Shown: one piece after another, positions 21,741-33,003 of the stretch
How the letters are laid out: every line of letters starts with the position of its first letter
Numbering within the stretch: position 1 is the first letter of the stretch
NCBI GenBank assembly: GCA_037176725.1
Contig: JAZBRS010000026.1
Coordinates: 153,337,501 to 153,401,500 of the forward strand
DNA: 64,000 nt
Source of the DNA: Posidonia oceanica
Taxonomy: Eukaryota > Streptophyta > Magnoliopsida > Alismatales > Posidoniaceae
Reading direction: 5' to 3'
Program-made: the position numbers and the translations under genes
Notes under the pieces: model-generated
The model's database searches: none
Told to the model about the DNA's origin: nothing
Seen by the model: the letters and a program-made list of their open reading frames with translations, nothing else

Positions 21741-22990
21741 TTCGACCCTCGCCTTGCAAATCTCTCGATCCCTGTCTTGCCCCTTTGCATCTCCACCTTC
21801 TGCACATCCTCATGCATCCCTTCTTGTTCTGCTTCTTGCATTCGCACCCCCCACGTTTGTACATCTCCATGCATCTCTTTCTCTTCAAGCATATCCCATT
21901 CAAAAAAAAAGAGAAGAAAAAAAGCAAAAAAAAAAGTAAAGCAAAAAAAAATCATCTTGCATTGCATTCGGCCCGATGATGAAATTGGACGTGCTTGCCT
22001 GCTCTGGAAGGAGTCTACCCTGCCTCACTAGACACTACTTAGATGTCTTAGCTAGTGAGGGAGCCACCACTCAGTGAGAACAGGCGAAATATCCAAACCC
22101 TCTAGGACTTGCACCTCCCGAGGGAGATAAAATACTAGGGTGTGAGTGAGAGTGTGAGCAAAAAATATATGTCTGAGCATGGGCATAAAAGAAAAGAGCA
22201 AATTGAAGGCGAAGGCAGAAGTAGGTCCTAGAGATAGAGGCATGCAACATAACCTCGTCCCTCCTACTTCCCTTGGAGAGGAGTCGAAGTCCGCACCTGG
22301 CAAACCTATAAATCCCACAAGGCCTAGCCACCCCTGCCTAGCAAGTAGCTCCCCAGCTTCCAACCAGGTGCCCATTACCTCCAAGTTAGGGATAGGGAAA
22401 ACCTGCACGCCTATGAGGGAGCAAAAAGAGCAAAAATGAAAAGAGTAGGTGTAAGTCCTTGAGAGTTTGGCATGGAGCCTGTCCTCACTATACCAACACC
22501 CCCACATTGCAAATACCGTTCCCAGAGCACCACCAGCAAGTTAGGAGTTTGAGTAGAGTCCAGTGAGTCAGGGACCCCTCTCTTCCTCTACAGCAGGCGC
22601 TAAAGCACTCCATATGCTGAGGGCTATAGCATATCCAAAATCATGCATACATCTACAACACATCGATCGTAATTCCTGCATATAACCCCGCATATCAATC
22701 ATAAACCATGCATGCATGCACAGCATCAATCGTTCCCCTTCTTTTATCTTCCCACCCTGCTAGGCTAGGCTTGGCACTGAGACAGTACTTCTATCAAACA
22801 CGCGTCGACCTCCTTCGAGCTGCACTGATCCAAAGCACCGACCAGCCATTCCCCTGTACAAGCAGAACTGCCTTTGTTCGAAAATGCTTAATGCCTCTTT
22901 ATCAGCTAGTGGTTACATGCTTGTATCTGATCTGATAAACTACGTTACAGGTACCTGAAGCCCCGCACCAGTTGCCTGCACCCTTGCGTA
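21741..22990 (+). other. Post-integrase spacer of element A
   Basis: An A-rich run (21900-21950) follows the pol stop. A block at 21970-22180 ('gcttgcctgctctggaagga', 'cacttagatgtc', 'cctctaggac...gagggagataaaata') is conserved in B (42040-42210, minus). Then comes the module at 22179-22439, described separately. The rest to 22990 is non-coding as far as I can see. Its 22620-22800 part is again similar to B (41220-41340). Confidence 0.65.
22179..22439 (+). pseudogene. Small conserved module, 86 codons, unknown
   Basis: Open frame with 'RPSHPCLASSSPASNQVPIT' then SKLG and CTPM. B has two tandem divergent copies (41396-42040, minus) sharing NQ.PITSKLG and, in one copy, CTPMWE. The peptide is basic and Ser/Pro-rich with no domain I recognise. 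The conservation could reflect an RNA element rather than a protein. Start and coding status are unsure. Confidence 0.35.
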
Positions 22991-24184
22991 ATGGGTTATC
23001 CTACTCTAGTAACCCTCATGCATTGCTCTGAGACCCTGCGCGAGTGGATTGGCAAGCTCACTGAAGCTAACCGAGAGAAGCTGCGCACATGGGGCATTCC
23101 ATCCAAGCTTCTGAAAGCAACTGATGTCGAAGTAAGCTAACAGCTCCTCTACACTGCAGCAAGATTTTGGAAACCAGCATATTATGTCTTCCGCTTCGGG
23201 AGAAGAAAGCTAACGCCCACGCTGGAAGAAACGCGCCTGATCTGCGGCTTCTCCAAAATCATGGGACCAACTGTGTTCATGAGGCGTGATGCCTATGCAG
23301 CAGCTCCGAGCAAGCTAACTGGGCTCACCATGGTAGAATGCCAGCAAAGATTAATCTACAACAGTGGGTCTGCGCCTATGCTTCGCCTAGCATATTTCGA
23401 CGAAGCTGCAAACAAGCGTGCCAAGCTGGGAGACGAGCTGTGGCTTCGGAGCTTTGTCACCTGCTTCCTTGGCGAGCTAATCTTCAGCCACGGCCGGATG
23501 ACAGTCGCAATGGAGGTCTCCGAGATCACACTTGCCATGACAACCCAGCAACTTGACCTAGCACCAGTTGTCCTAGTAGAGACCTACCGTGCACTGGACC
23601 GCGTCTCGCACCGCTGCCACCACTTCTACGACTGCGGAACTCTAGTGCAGATCTGGTTAGCCGCACACCTAGAGATGGACATTCTGTGCCCTCAGAGGCA
23701 TGCCATCGAGACATATTGCAGCAACGGCCATGCAAGGACCATCAAGAGCGTCCCAGAAGAGTATGAGAAGCTGTCCAAGCTGACAGACGATGCGGTAACT
23801 TGGCGTATCATCCCATCTACAGCTGAGCCATTCACCGTCTTCTTTGGTGCCCGCGACATGCGACTCGTGGTGCTGCCAGGATTCACCAGAGGTATGGAAT
23901 ACCACCTCATCTGGGTCATGCAGCAGTTTGGCTTCTGGCAAGGCATCTTTGTTGATAGCGCAGCACCCCACCTCCTGCAGCCCTATCCCTTCAACTCAAT
24001 AGCAGCTACAGCAGAGCTAGCAGACTTGATACAGCACGGGGTAAAGTCAACAGATGTAGCAGTAGTAAAAGGCTCAGGATGCACTCCTGAGTATGTGCAG
24101 GGACTCTGGCCTATCAACGAGATCCCGCCAGGTGCCCCTCTGTTCCCTAACTTTAGGAAAGCAAAGAAGGCTCGAACCAGTTAA
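22991..24184 (+). pseudogene. Accessory ORF downstream of integrase (DUF7745/plant-mobile-domain-like?)
   Basis: About 397 codons in the sense orientation, in one frame from ATG 22991. Seen: 'MGYPTLVTLMHCSETLREWI', then an in-frame TAA at 23138, then 'ARFWKPAYYVFRFGRRKLTP'...'TLEETRLICGFSK', 'LGDELWLRSFVTCFLGELIF', 'LDLAPVVLVETYRALDRVSH', 'CGTLVQIWLAAHLEMDILCP', 'VTWRIIPSTAEPFTVFFG', and a C-terminus 'VQGLWPINEIPPGAPLFPNF' ending KKARTS. The FW.P..Y.F.FG...LTPTLEE opening and the spacing of later blocks recall plant DUF7745/plant-mobile-domain proteins. That homology is my inference. B has the same ORF at the same place (39452-40653). Function unknown. The region from 23141 to 24184 is fully open, the longest intact frame in element A. 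Confidence 0.75.
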
Positions 24185-24660
24185 AGCATCCGTGCGGTTG
24201 CTTGCTTATTCAGTTTTTTGAAGCATGCTGTAATTCCTTTTTTGCCTAGCATAGGCGTGTAACCAGAGATTCAATCAATACAAAAACATTTCATGCCATT
24301 TGTTCATGTTGCATGCCCTACATATTGCATATTTGTTCCTGCCAGGATGCTGCAGGACACGCACCAAGCACTTCAGAGAGAGTTGGCACCTATGCAATCA
24401 GAACTCGCAGCAGGGAGCTAGAGCAAGGTTTCCCCCACAAGCACCATGCAATCAAGACTCTCAATAAGGGAGTTGTAGCAGTTCCCCCTGCAATCAACAT
24501 GCACGCAAGAATCTCATGCTGACCCATGCCTTCAAACAAGCAGCGCCACAATCGCTTTTGCCCAGATCACTCCGGGCTGGTATCCCTAACTACTCGTTTG
24601 ACAAACATGTCAGTTTTGTCTACATTGCCTCACTTTTCGACGCCAAGGACGCTTCGGCTA

Positions 24661-24688
24661 CCCCTGGTATCATCCCTGATACCAGGGG
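24661..24688. repeat. Perfect 12-bp inverted repeat, 4-base loop
   Basis: CCCCTGGTATCA, then TCCC, then TGATACCAGGGG. Imperfect versions stand at 7770-7800 and 7918-7960 (X), 36720-36750 and 38943-38992 (B, minus). Confidence 0.9.
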
Positions 24689-24749
24689 CATCATTTTTGC
24701 TGCCCTCTGGTATCACTCCCCTTCCCCCTTCCTTTGTCCTTGCGCGACT

Positions 24750-25900
24750 TTGCTCCGTGCAGACGAAGTCCTCTTCCTGTTTCCTTGTGCGAGGTCAGGC
24801 CCGCTTGCTTCCTCGGGCGAGGACAAGCTTTGCTGTGCTCCGTGCGGACAGAGCCCCTGTCTGTTTCCTCGGGCGAGGATCAGACCCTGCTTGCTTCCTC
24901 GGGTGAGGACAAGTGCTTGTGTAGCTCCGTGCGGATGGAGTTTCCCTGCTTCCTCGGGCGAGGATCAGACCCGCTTGTTCCTCAACCGAGGACAAGCCTA
25001 TGCGTGCCCCACTTGCTTCCTCGTGCGAGGACGAGCCCCCTTCGGCGACTTCGCTCCGGGCGGACGAAGTCTCCCGTTTATTTCCTTGGGAAAGAATCAG
25101 ACCCTGCTTGCTTCCTCGAGCGTGGACAAGCACCCTTTGGTGGCTTCGCTCCGAGCGGACGAAGCCTCCTGTTTGTTTCCTTGGGCGAGGATCAGACCCC
25201 GCTTGCTTTCTCGTGCGAGGACAAGCCCCCCACGACTTCGCTCTGGGCGGACGGAGTCCCGCCTGCTCGCTTCCTTGGTCGGGGACGAGCCCCCTTCGGC
25301 GACTTCGCTCTGGGCAGATGAAGTCTCTTGTCTGTTTCCTCGGGTGAGGATTAGACCCCGCTTGCTTCCTCGGGCGAGGACAAGCCTCCTTCAGCGACTT
25401 CGCTCTGGGCAGACGAAGTCTCCTGTCTGTTTCCTCGGGCGAGGATCAGACCCCGCTTTCTTCCTCGGGCGAGGACAAGCACCCTTCGGTGGCTTCGCTC
25501 TGGGCAGACGAAGTCTCCTGTCTATTTCCTCGGGTGAGGATTAGACTCCGCTTGCTTCCTCGTGCGAGGACAAGCCCCTCGGATTCCGTCCGCGCGGAAT
25601 CCCCCACTTGCTTCCTCGAGCGAGGACAAGTTTTTTTTCTGGCTCCATCCGCACGGACGCCGCGCTTGCTTCCTCGGGCAAGGGCAAGCTCTTCTCGGAC
25701 CTCGAGTGCTCGGAGTCCTTCCCTGTATCCTCGTGCAAGGATCAACCCTCTGGTGGGTTCGCTCTGTGCGGACAAAGTCCCCTGCCTGCTTCCTCGTGCA
25801 AGGACGGGCCCACTTTCTTCCTCGGGCGAGGACAAGCTTTTGTTCGACTCCGTGTGCACGATGTCCCTTACTGTTCCTCGCGCGAGGATCAGCTTTGCTT
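24750..25900 (+). repeat. Compound tandem array in 3' UTR of A
   Basis: Units of roughly 95-110 bases alternate 'CTTGCTTCCTCGGGCGAGG' segments with 'GACTTCGCTC...GGCGGACGAAGTC' segments. Each segment is an inverted repeat: CCTCG/CGAGG, and GACTTCG/CGAAGTC. The first segment is clearly related to the 56-base unit of X, so the array families share ancestry. Confidence 0.8.
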
Positions 25901-26380
25901 TTGTTTTCCCCTTTGTTTTTGTTTGCTTTCCGGTTCGGCAGGAGGGAATGCCCCTCTTCTCGCTCATGTTTCGGGTTTATGCCCCTCCGCACGGCTTCTG
26001 TCGACCCGCTTGCCCTTCTTCGGGTTGGCAGACCCAACTGCCCAGATGTCAAGCCTGTTAATCTTGTCTGGTGCCTCTTTTGCGTAAGTTTGGTTTAACC
26101 GACAAATTTCCGCATTGCATTGCAGCCATCTTAGCATCCTTTCGCATCAGCGTTGCATCCCTTCAGCATAGCATTGTGTGGTAGATAATCACTTTAGCAT
26201 GCATTGCATCAGCACTCGTGTCTGCATCCGCATCTGCATCTGCATTCGGCGACGAGTCATAATTTTCAGTGCATCTGCCGAATAAGTGACTCAGGCCTAC
26301 AACAATTAGCACTCCTGCTGGTGTCAGGTAGGGTGTCTTGTCAACCCAGAGCAGCGGTCACGCTACACTTGACCTCGCTC

Positions 26381-26393
26381 AGGGAGGGGCATC
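26381..26393 (+). promoter_or_regulatory. Polypurine tract of element A
   Basis: AGGGAGGGGCATC lies immediately before the 3' LTR. The same position reads AGGAAGGGGCATC in X and AAGGAGGGGCATC in E. It is the expected plus-strand primer site. The terminal GCATC is shared and its purine run is short. Confidence 0.7.
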
Positions 26394-29300
26394 CGTAAAC
26401 ACCCCATTCTGATAGTCTGGAAGATGATGGATTTTCTGGAAAGCGTGCTTGGACTCTGGGATGGCTCTCTCTCTCTCCAAACCCTAAGACCTTCCAAACC
26501 TCCAAAAACCCACCTAAAACCAACCCAAAACCATCACCCAACTCAACCTAAGCCTTTTACACCTTTTTCAAACCATTTTAAGCCAAGGCCCAAGCCCATT
26601 TCAGCCTTTGGCCTGTTAGGTTCATTGGACGCAGCATTAGCAGCGTCCAACGTTGGACGCAACATCTGGTGCGTCCAACGTTGGACGGGCTCTGCATCAG
26701 CGGCCAACGTGCCGAGACAGCCACTACCTTCGCCAGCCTTTGCTCACCACCTCCATCCACCCCACACTTACTACCCGTCTCCTCCACACTTACTCACCTC
26801 ACTCCAGCCATCAGCAACCTGCCAAGGCCGAGTAACTTTCTGCCAAGCCATCTTCTCCTCCCCGACATGGCCTCCGCTCCCACCACCCTCACTGCACCCG
26901 CTGTCACACACCAAGACTTCGGCCACCTCCTGACCAGCCCACACCATTCGCCTGACATGCCCGCATGGCCTCCCACACTCACCGGCCTCTGCCACACCTG
27001 CCAACCCCCTCTGCTACCCATGCAAATCCCGATGGAGGAACCCAATGCACCCATGAACAAAACAACCAACTTCACCCTCAATTGCAACTCACCACACGCA
27101 TTTGCATGAAAATTCGCCAAGTCCAGAGCCAAGAGCGAACACCCACAAGTGCACCCAGACCTCTAGCTCCCTCTCCCGTGCCTCCTACGTGCCAAGGGAG
27201 CTCACTGAAGTTCGCTTTCCGCCACCTTCCGCGTCGACCGGCTTTCAACAAGCACCCATTCCCGGCTGCAACAAGGTAAGCTCCCTTTACCAGTAGCTAG
27301 TCCTTACATGTAGGAGAGTAGTAGCTAGCTCCGCACACACACACGCCTCCTTGGTTGGTTGGAAATGGCCCAGCCTCCGGCCGCAAGGAGGAAGAGGTGG
27401 GTGGCCCGATCTAGCCACCCATTTCCAGCACCGAACTCATGGGCGTGTTCGTCTCAACCCCTTCTTGCTTCCTGGATCCTTGGGCTCCAGTTTTGGATCG
27501 ATCTTGGCATCGATTGGGCCAGAGGAATGCTCGGCCTGTTGGACGCCTCATCTGGTGCGTCCAACGTTGGACCTACCTTGAGGCAGCGTCCAACGACCTG
27601 CAGTTCTTTTTGCTTGCCTTTTCCTTTTACTTCGCAATGTTTTAGCCTGCATGCTTAGCTGTAGTTTTGTTGTGGCATGTTTTCTCCTTGTTTCTAGATG
27701 CCATGCTAGGCTTGGATCCCATTTTGGATCCATGTTTCATGCCCCTTCTTAGTCTGCTGTTCTTGGGTGTTGGACGTTGGAGCATAAGCGTCCAACGTTG
27801 GAAGTTGTGTTTTCAACGTCCTACGTCCCTACATGCCTACACCTGTTTTAATGCTTTGAAGTTATGCTTATTTTGTGATATGCGCTCAATCCATGTTGCA
27901 TGCCCTCAGTTCATCTATTTTCAGTAGCTCATGCATGATTAATGGCTTTTTTCTATGCTTAGTTCCCTTTGCAAGTTAATCTGCTGCCTATTTGCATTGG
28001 CCGCGAAGATCCCAGCGTCCAACGTTGGACGCTGGTGTATCCCACATCCTACGCCTCTGATTGCTTGCATGCTTTGCAATACTTGATTAATGCCTCCTTT
28101 TTGGTTTGTTGCTTCATCTATGCATGCGCGTGCCTTGTCCTAGTATACTTTCTGATTGTTTAGATGAATGCTTTAGGGCTTGCCATGCTCAACCTCGATT
28201 GCTGTTTGCTGTGCTGTCTTCCTATGTTGGCTGCTGGAGGCACCAGCGTCCTATGTTGGACCCTGGATGCAGCCGCGTCTAACGCACAGAGGCTACAGCA
28301 CCCAACTTTATGCTTGCATCTGGCATCTTGTGTTTGAATCCTAACTGTCTAAGCATGCTAGCATGTCCTGTGTGTCTTTGGCTTTTCCTCTGCAAGTTTC
28401 AAGCTTTTTTATCAACTTTGCATGCATTTCTTTCTGCAGTTTCCATCTCTCTGCGTTGGCCGCTTGCTGTCCCAGCGGCCAACGTAGGACACTGGCCATT
28501 CCAGCGTCCAACACCTGAAACCCACTGCAGCTTGTTTTCTGATTTGATCCTCGTTTCTTTTGCTTCCAATCGCTTGCAATGCATGTTCAGTATCACTTAT
28601 CTGCAGTAACTTAGATGCATGCTTTGGCGTTGGATTTGTTGCTTTGCATATAGCCTTTGTGATTCTTCCTACCTGCAGAGTGTTGGCCGCTGAGTGCTCC
28701 AGCGTCCAACGTTGGACGCTAGGTACTCTGCGTCGAACACTCTGCTATGTTTTAACCTGGTTTCTGCCTATGCCTTGCTTCCAAATTGCTTTTTGGTTGC
28801 TTCCTTGCCTGCCTAGCATGTCCTGCTTATCTGCCATTGCCATGTTGCACTTGCGTAGCATGCATGCACTTAGAATGCTTTGATTTCCCAAAACTGCATG
28901 CTGTTTTACCTACTGCAGGTGTTGAACACCTCTGTGCCTGTGTCCAACATTGGACGCAGGTATTGCCACGTCCAACGCTTGCAGTTGGCTGAATTCGATT
29001 TTAAAGCACTGATTTTGTTTTGCTCGTCGTTTTTCACGCTTTTGCATTGTTTTCCGCTTTTGCATCGTTTTCCGCACCTGTATCATTTTTCGTGCCGTTT
29101 TTGCATCGTTTTCCGTGCCAGCATCGTTTTCCATGCCGGTTTTGCCGTGTTTTCCGCACCTGCATCTTTTTTCATGCCGCTTTTGCATCGTTTTCCACTT
29201 TTGCATTGTTTTCCGTGCTTTTGCATCGTTTTCCGCTTTTGCATCGTTTTCCACGCCTACATCGTTTTCCGTGCTGCTTTTGCATCATTTTTCCGCATTT

Positions 29301-29951
29301 TCCGCGCCTACATCGTTTTCCGCCCCTCTTTTCCATCGTTTTCCATGCTTGCATCGTTTTCCGCGCCTGCTTTCACTTTATCCCTCACATGTCGCTTGCT
29401 TTGTATGGTTTTCCTCGCAGTTTTGCTTTATCGCCTGCATTTGCATTAGGGCAATGATGCTTACTGCCTTGGAGTTCTCACGATCTGGGCTTGCCCGTTC
29501 AGAACACTAGCAGCGTTGCTAAGCACATAACTTGCACGTTTAATTCCCTGCATGCATATTAGCACTTAGAGCACAGCATTAGGCATTTTGGCATTAGGCA
29601 CGCATCTCTTGGCATATGCGAGTGAGTTAAGCCTAAGAAAGACCGATTCTCGGGCGTGTCGGGGGTGCCTAACACCTTCCCCGCACGTAACAGGAGTCCT
29701 TGCCCTGTCTCTTGGCGCGCATTGACCATATTGCCCTTATCTTAGGCACGAGTCATAGCATAGCATAGCGATGCACTGCATTGCATAGCAACGCATCCCC
29801 TTTGCATTCTTTTGCTTGGTTTTGCGCATTTATTCGTGCATTTCCCCATTTTTCCTTGTCTCCCAATTCAATAGACATGGTGGCGACTCTGATTTGTCTT
29901 ATCTTTTCTTTTCCCCCTTTTGCCAGCATTTTCGAGTCGAGTTTCCTTCCT
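26394..29951 (+). repeat. 3' LTR of element A, 3' end missing
   Basis: Direct repeat of 8777-12372, beginning CGTAAACACCCC (the first T of TG is now C). Similarity stops at 29951 after 'cgagtcgagtttccttcct', about 90 bases short of the LTR end. Repeat-related sequence follows instead. Palindromes, the GCATCGTTTTCC run (29020-29370) and the 'gtgcctaacaccttccccgc' block (29666-29685) are all present. Confidence 0.9.
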
Positions 29952-30639
29952 GTTGGTGCCCATATGCGCTGAAGTCCGCTGGGGGTGCCCGAGCGATGCA
30001 TATGTATATGATGCCAACGATGATGTGATGTTGATGCTGTAGATCACTGAGTCCTGTTGCTCTAAGCGATCGGAGCCATGTAGCTCCATGTGATTTGGAA
30101 TGAGGATTGCAAAGCCATGCAGTTCACAGGCGATCAGAATGAGGATCGCTGAGCCAAGTAGCTCACCAAGCGATCAAAATGAGGATCGCTGAGCCAAGTA
30201 GCTCACCAGGCGATCAGAAAGTGGATTGCTGAGCCAAGTAGCTCACAGGCCATCTAAGCCATGTAGCTCCATGTGATCTAGATGTGTATCATTGAGTATG
30301 CCATGCTGACATTGACTCTACCAGGGACATATGCAAAAGTGCGTGATGTGATGGTATGTGATGAGATGCACTGGTATGTCATGCGATGTATTGCCAGCCG
30401 GTCAGATAGATGGGATATCATCCCGATGCAAATGCTGTGATGCGAGTGTTGATGCAAAGCAATGCAATGTGGCGTGATGCGATGGAATGATGTGCAATGA
30501 GATGTTATGACATACAACGAGATGCAAATGATGTAGTAACATGCAAGGAAAAGCTGTGAGATGCCAATGATGAGGGACGTGATAAGTTGATGGACTCAAC
30601 GCCGGATAGTTAAGGTTATCAGCCTGAGGCAAATGCTGT
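29952..30639. other. Junction region with array-related and 3' UTR-like sequence
   Basis: 29952-30050 matches nothing I can place. 30050-30290 holds about five diverged units of the 63-base array type. 30570-30640 on the minus strand resembles the X 3' UTR tail at 8085-8140 ('aggttgataaccc', 'tccatcaac'). It is therefore probably 3' UTR debris of a further minus-strand element. No coding region. Confidence 0.5.
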
Positions 30640-32650
30640 GGATCGTTGAGCCATGTTACTCTAAGCGATCGGAGCCATGTAGCTCCAAGGGATCTGAATG
30701 AGGATCGCTGAGCCATGAAGCTCACAGGCGATCTGAGCAATGTAGCTCAAAGGGATATGAATGAGGATCGCTGAGCCATGAAGCTCACAGGCGATCTGAG
30801 CCATGTAGCTCAAAGGGATCTGATTGAGGATTGCTGAGCCATGAAGCTCATAGGTGATCAGAGCCATGTAGCTAAAAGAGATCTGATTGAGGATTGCTAA
30901 GCCATGAAGCTCACAGGTGATCTGAGCCATGTAGCTCAAAGGGCTCTGATTGAGGATCGCTGAGCCATGAAACTCACAGGCGATCTGAGCCATGTAGCTC
31001 AAAGGGATCTGATTAAGGATCTCAAAGCCATGAAGCTCACAGGCGATCTGATTGAGGATCGTTGAGCCATGAAGCTCACAGGCGATCTGAGCCACGTAGC
31101 TCAAAGGGAACTGAAAGAGGATCATTGAGCCATGAAGCTCACAGGCAATCTGAGCCATGTAGCTCAAAGGGATCTGAATGAGGATCGCAGAGCCATGAAG
31201 CTCATAGGCGATCTGAGCCATGTAGCCCAAAGGGATCTGATTGAGGATTGCTGAGCCATGAAACTCACAAGCGATCTAAGCCATCTAGTTCAAAGGGATC
31301 TGAATAAGGATCGCTGTGCTATGAAGCTCACAGGCGATCGGAATGGGGATCACTGAGCCATGAAGCTCACAGTCGATCTGAGCCATGTAGTTCAAAGGGA
31401 TCTGAATGTGGATCGCTGAGCCACGAAGCTCATAGGCAATTTGAGCCATGTAGTTCAAAGGTATCTGAATGTGGATCGCTAAGCCATGAAGCTCACAGGT
31501 GATTTAAGCCATGTAGCTCAAAGGGATCAAATTGAGGATCACTGAGCCATGAAGCTCACTGGCGATTTGAGCCATGTAGCTCAAAGGGATCTGAATGAGG
31601 ATCACTGAGCCATGAAGCTCACAGGCGATCTGAGCCATGTAGCTCAAAGGGATCTGATTGAGGATCATTGAGCCATGAAGCTCACAGGCGATCAGAGCCA
31701 TGTAGCTCAAAGGAATCTAATTGATGATCGCTGAGTCATGAAACTCACAGGCGATCTAAGCCATGTAGCTCAAAGTGATATGAATGAGGATTGCTGAGCA
31801 ATGAAGCTCACAGGCGATCTGAGCCATGTAGCTCAAAAGGATCTGATTGAGGATCGCTGAGTCATGAAGCTCACAGGTGATCTGAGCCATGTAGCTCAAA
31901 GGGATTTGATTGAGGATCGCTGAGCCATGAAGCTCACAGGCCATCGGAGCCATGTAGCTCAAAGGGATCTGATTGAGGATCGCTAAGCCATGAAGCTCAC
32001 AGGCGATCTGAACCATGTAGCTCAAAGGGATCTGATTGAGGATCACTGAGCCATGAAGCTCACAGGCGATCTGAGCCATGTAATTCAAAGGGATCTGAAT
32101 GAGGATCGCTGAGCCATGAAACTCACAGGTGATCTAAGCTATGTAGCTCAAAGGGGTCTGATTGAGGATCGCTGAGCCATGAAGCTCACAGGCAATCTGA
32201 GCCATGTAGCTCAAAGGGATCTGATTGAGGATCGCTGAGCCATGAAGCTCACAGGCGATCTGAGCCACGTAGCTCGAAAGCGATCTGATTGAGGATCGCT
32301 GAGTCATGAAGCACACAGGCGATCTAAGCCACGTAGCTCAAAAGGAATCTGATTGAGTATCGCTGAGTCATGAAGCTCACAGGCGATCTGAGCCATGTAG
32401 CTCAAAGGTATCTGAATGAGGATTGCTGAGCCATGAAGCTTAAAGGCGATCTGAGCCATGTAACTCAAAGGGTTCTGATTGAGGATCGCTGAGCCATGAA
32501 GCTCATAGGCGATCTGAGCGATGTAGCTCAAAAGGGATCTGATTAAGGATCGCTGAGCCATGAAGCTCACAGGTGATCTGAGATATGTAGTACAAAGGGA
32601 TCTGAATGATGATTGCTGAATCATGAAGCTCACAGGCGATCTGAGCCATG
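30640..32650 (-). repeat. 63-base tandem array (~32 copies)
   Basis: The unit contains GATCGCTGAGCCATGAAGCT then CACAGGCGATC, followed by GAGCCATGTAGCTCAAAGG. Three nested inverted repeats are visible in each unit: GATCGC/GCGATC, TGAGC/GCTCA and GAGC/GCTC. The unit is 21 codons long, so a frame stays open over long stretches on the minus strand. The repeated peptide is an artefact. Confidence 0.92.
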
Positions 32651-33003
32651 CCTTGTGTTTTGTCAACGGTTGCATCTCGATTGACAAATTCGCTATCCGG
32701 CCCTACGTCTTGTCACCGGCTGCATCTCGGTTGACAAATTCGCCATCCTGCCTTGCGTTTTGTCACTGGTCGTGTCTCGATTGACAAATTTGCTATCCTG
32801 CCTTGCGTTTTGTTACCAGTCGCGTCTCGATTAACAAATTCGCTATCCTGCCTTGCGTTTTGTCACCGACTGTGTCTCGATTGACAAATTCGCTCTCCTG
32901 CCTTGCGTTTTGTCACCGGTTGCGTCTCGATTGACAAATTCACTATCCTGCCTTGCGTTTTGTCACTGGTCGCATCTCAGCTGACAAATTCGCTATCCTG
33001 CCT
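32651..33003. repeat. 50-base tandem array (~7 copies)
   Basis: The unit includes 'TTGACAAATTCGCTATCCTG' and 'CCTTGCGTTTTGTCACCGG'. TTTGTCA and TGACAAA form inverted arms about 17 bases apart within each period. The array abuts the end of LTR B. Confidence 0.88.

Larger units (their letters stand above)
24185..26393 (+). other. 3' UTR of element A
   Basis: Non-coding. It holds a perfect hairpin (24661-24688), a compound tandem array (about 24750-25900), a 'cgggttggcagacccaactg' module near 26020, a GCATCAGC-rich stretch, and 'cgacgagtcataattttcagtgcatc' (26250-26275) before the polypurine tract. The order matches X (7651-8596) and B (36300-39240). Long ORFs over the array exist in several frames and are repeat artefacts. 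Confidence 0.8.
8777..29951 (+). mobile_element. Element A: Tat/Ogre-like Ty3/gypsy retrotransposon, ~21 kb
   Basis: Two direct LTRs (8777-12372 and 26394-29951) flank PBS, leader, gag, pro, RT, RNase H, archaeal-type RNase H, integrase, an accessory ORF and a repeat-rich 3' UTR, all on the + strand. This order, the size and the second RNase H are characteristic of the Tat/Ogre lineage. The element is inactive: gag lacks its capsid core, pro carries a frameshifting duplication, and pol has about ten in-frame stops. The LTRs are much better preserved than the coding part predicts: 10021-10500 against 27631-28110 shows about four differences by eye. The 3' LTR lacks its final ~90 bases, so the target-site duplication cannot be checked. 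Confidence 0.92.

Noticed and set aside
30661..32687. Minus-strand ORFs with repeated LSYMAQIACELHGSAILNQI peptide
   Set aside because: The unit length is 63 bases, a multiple of three, so a frame stays open by chance; no start, domain or flanking gene structure.
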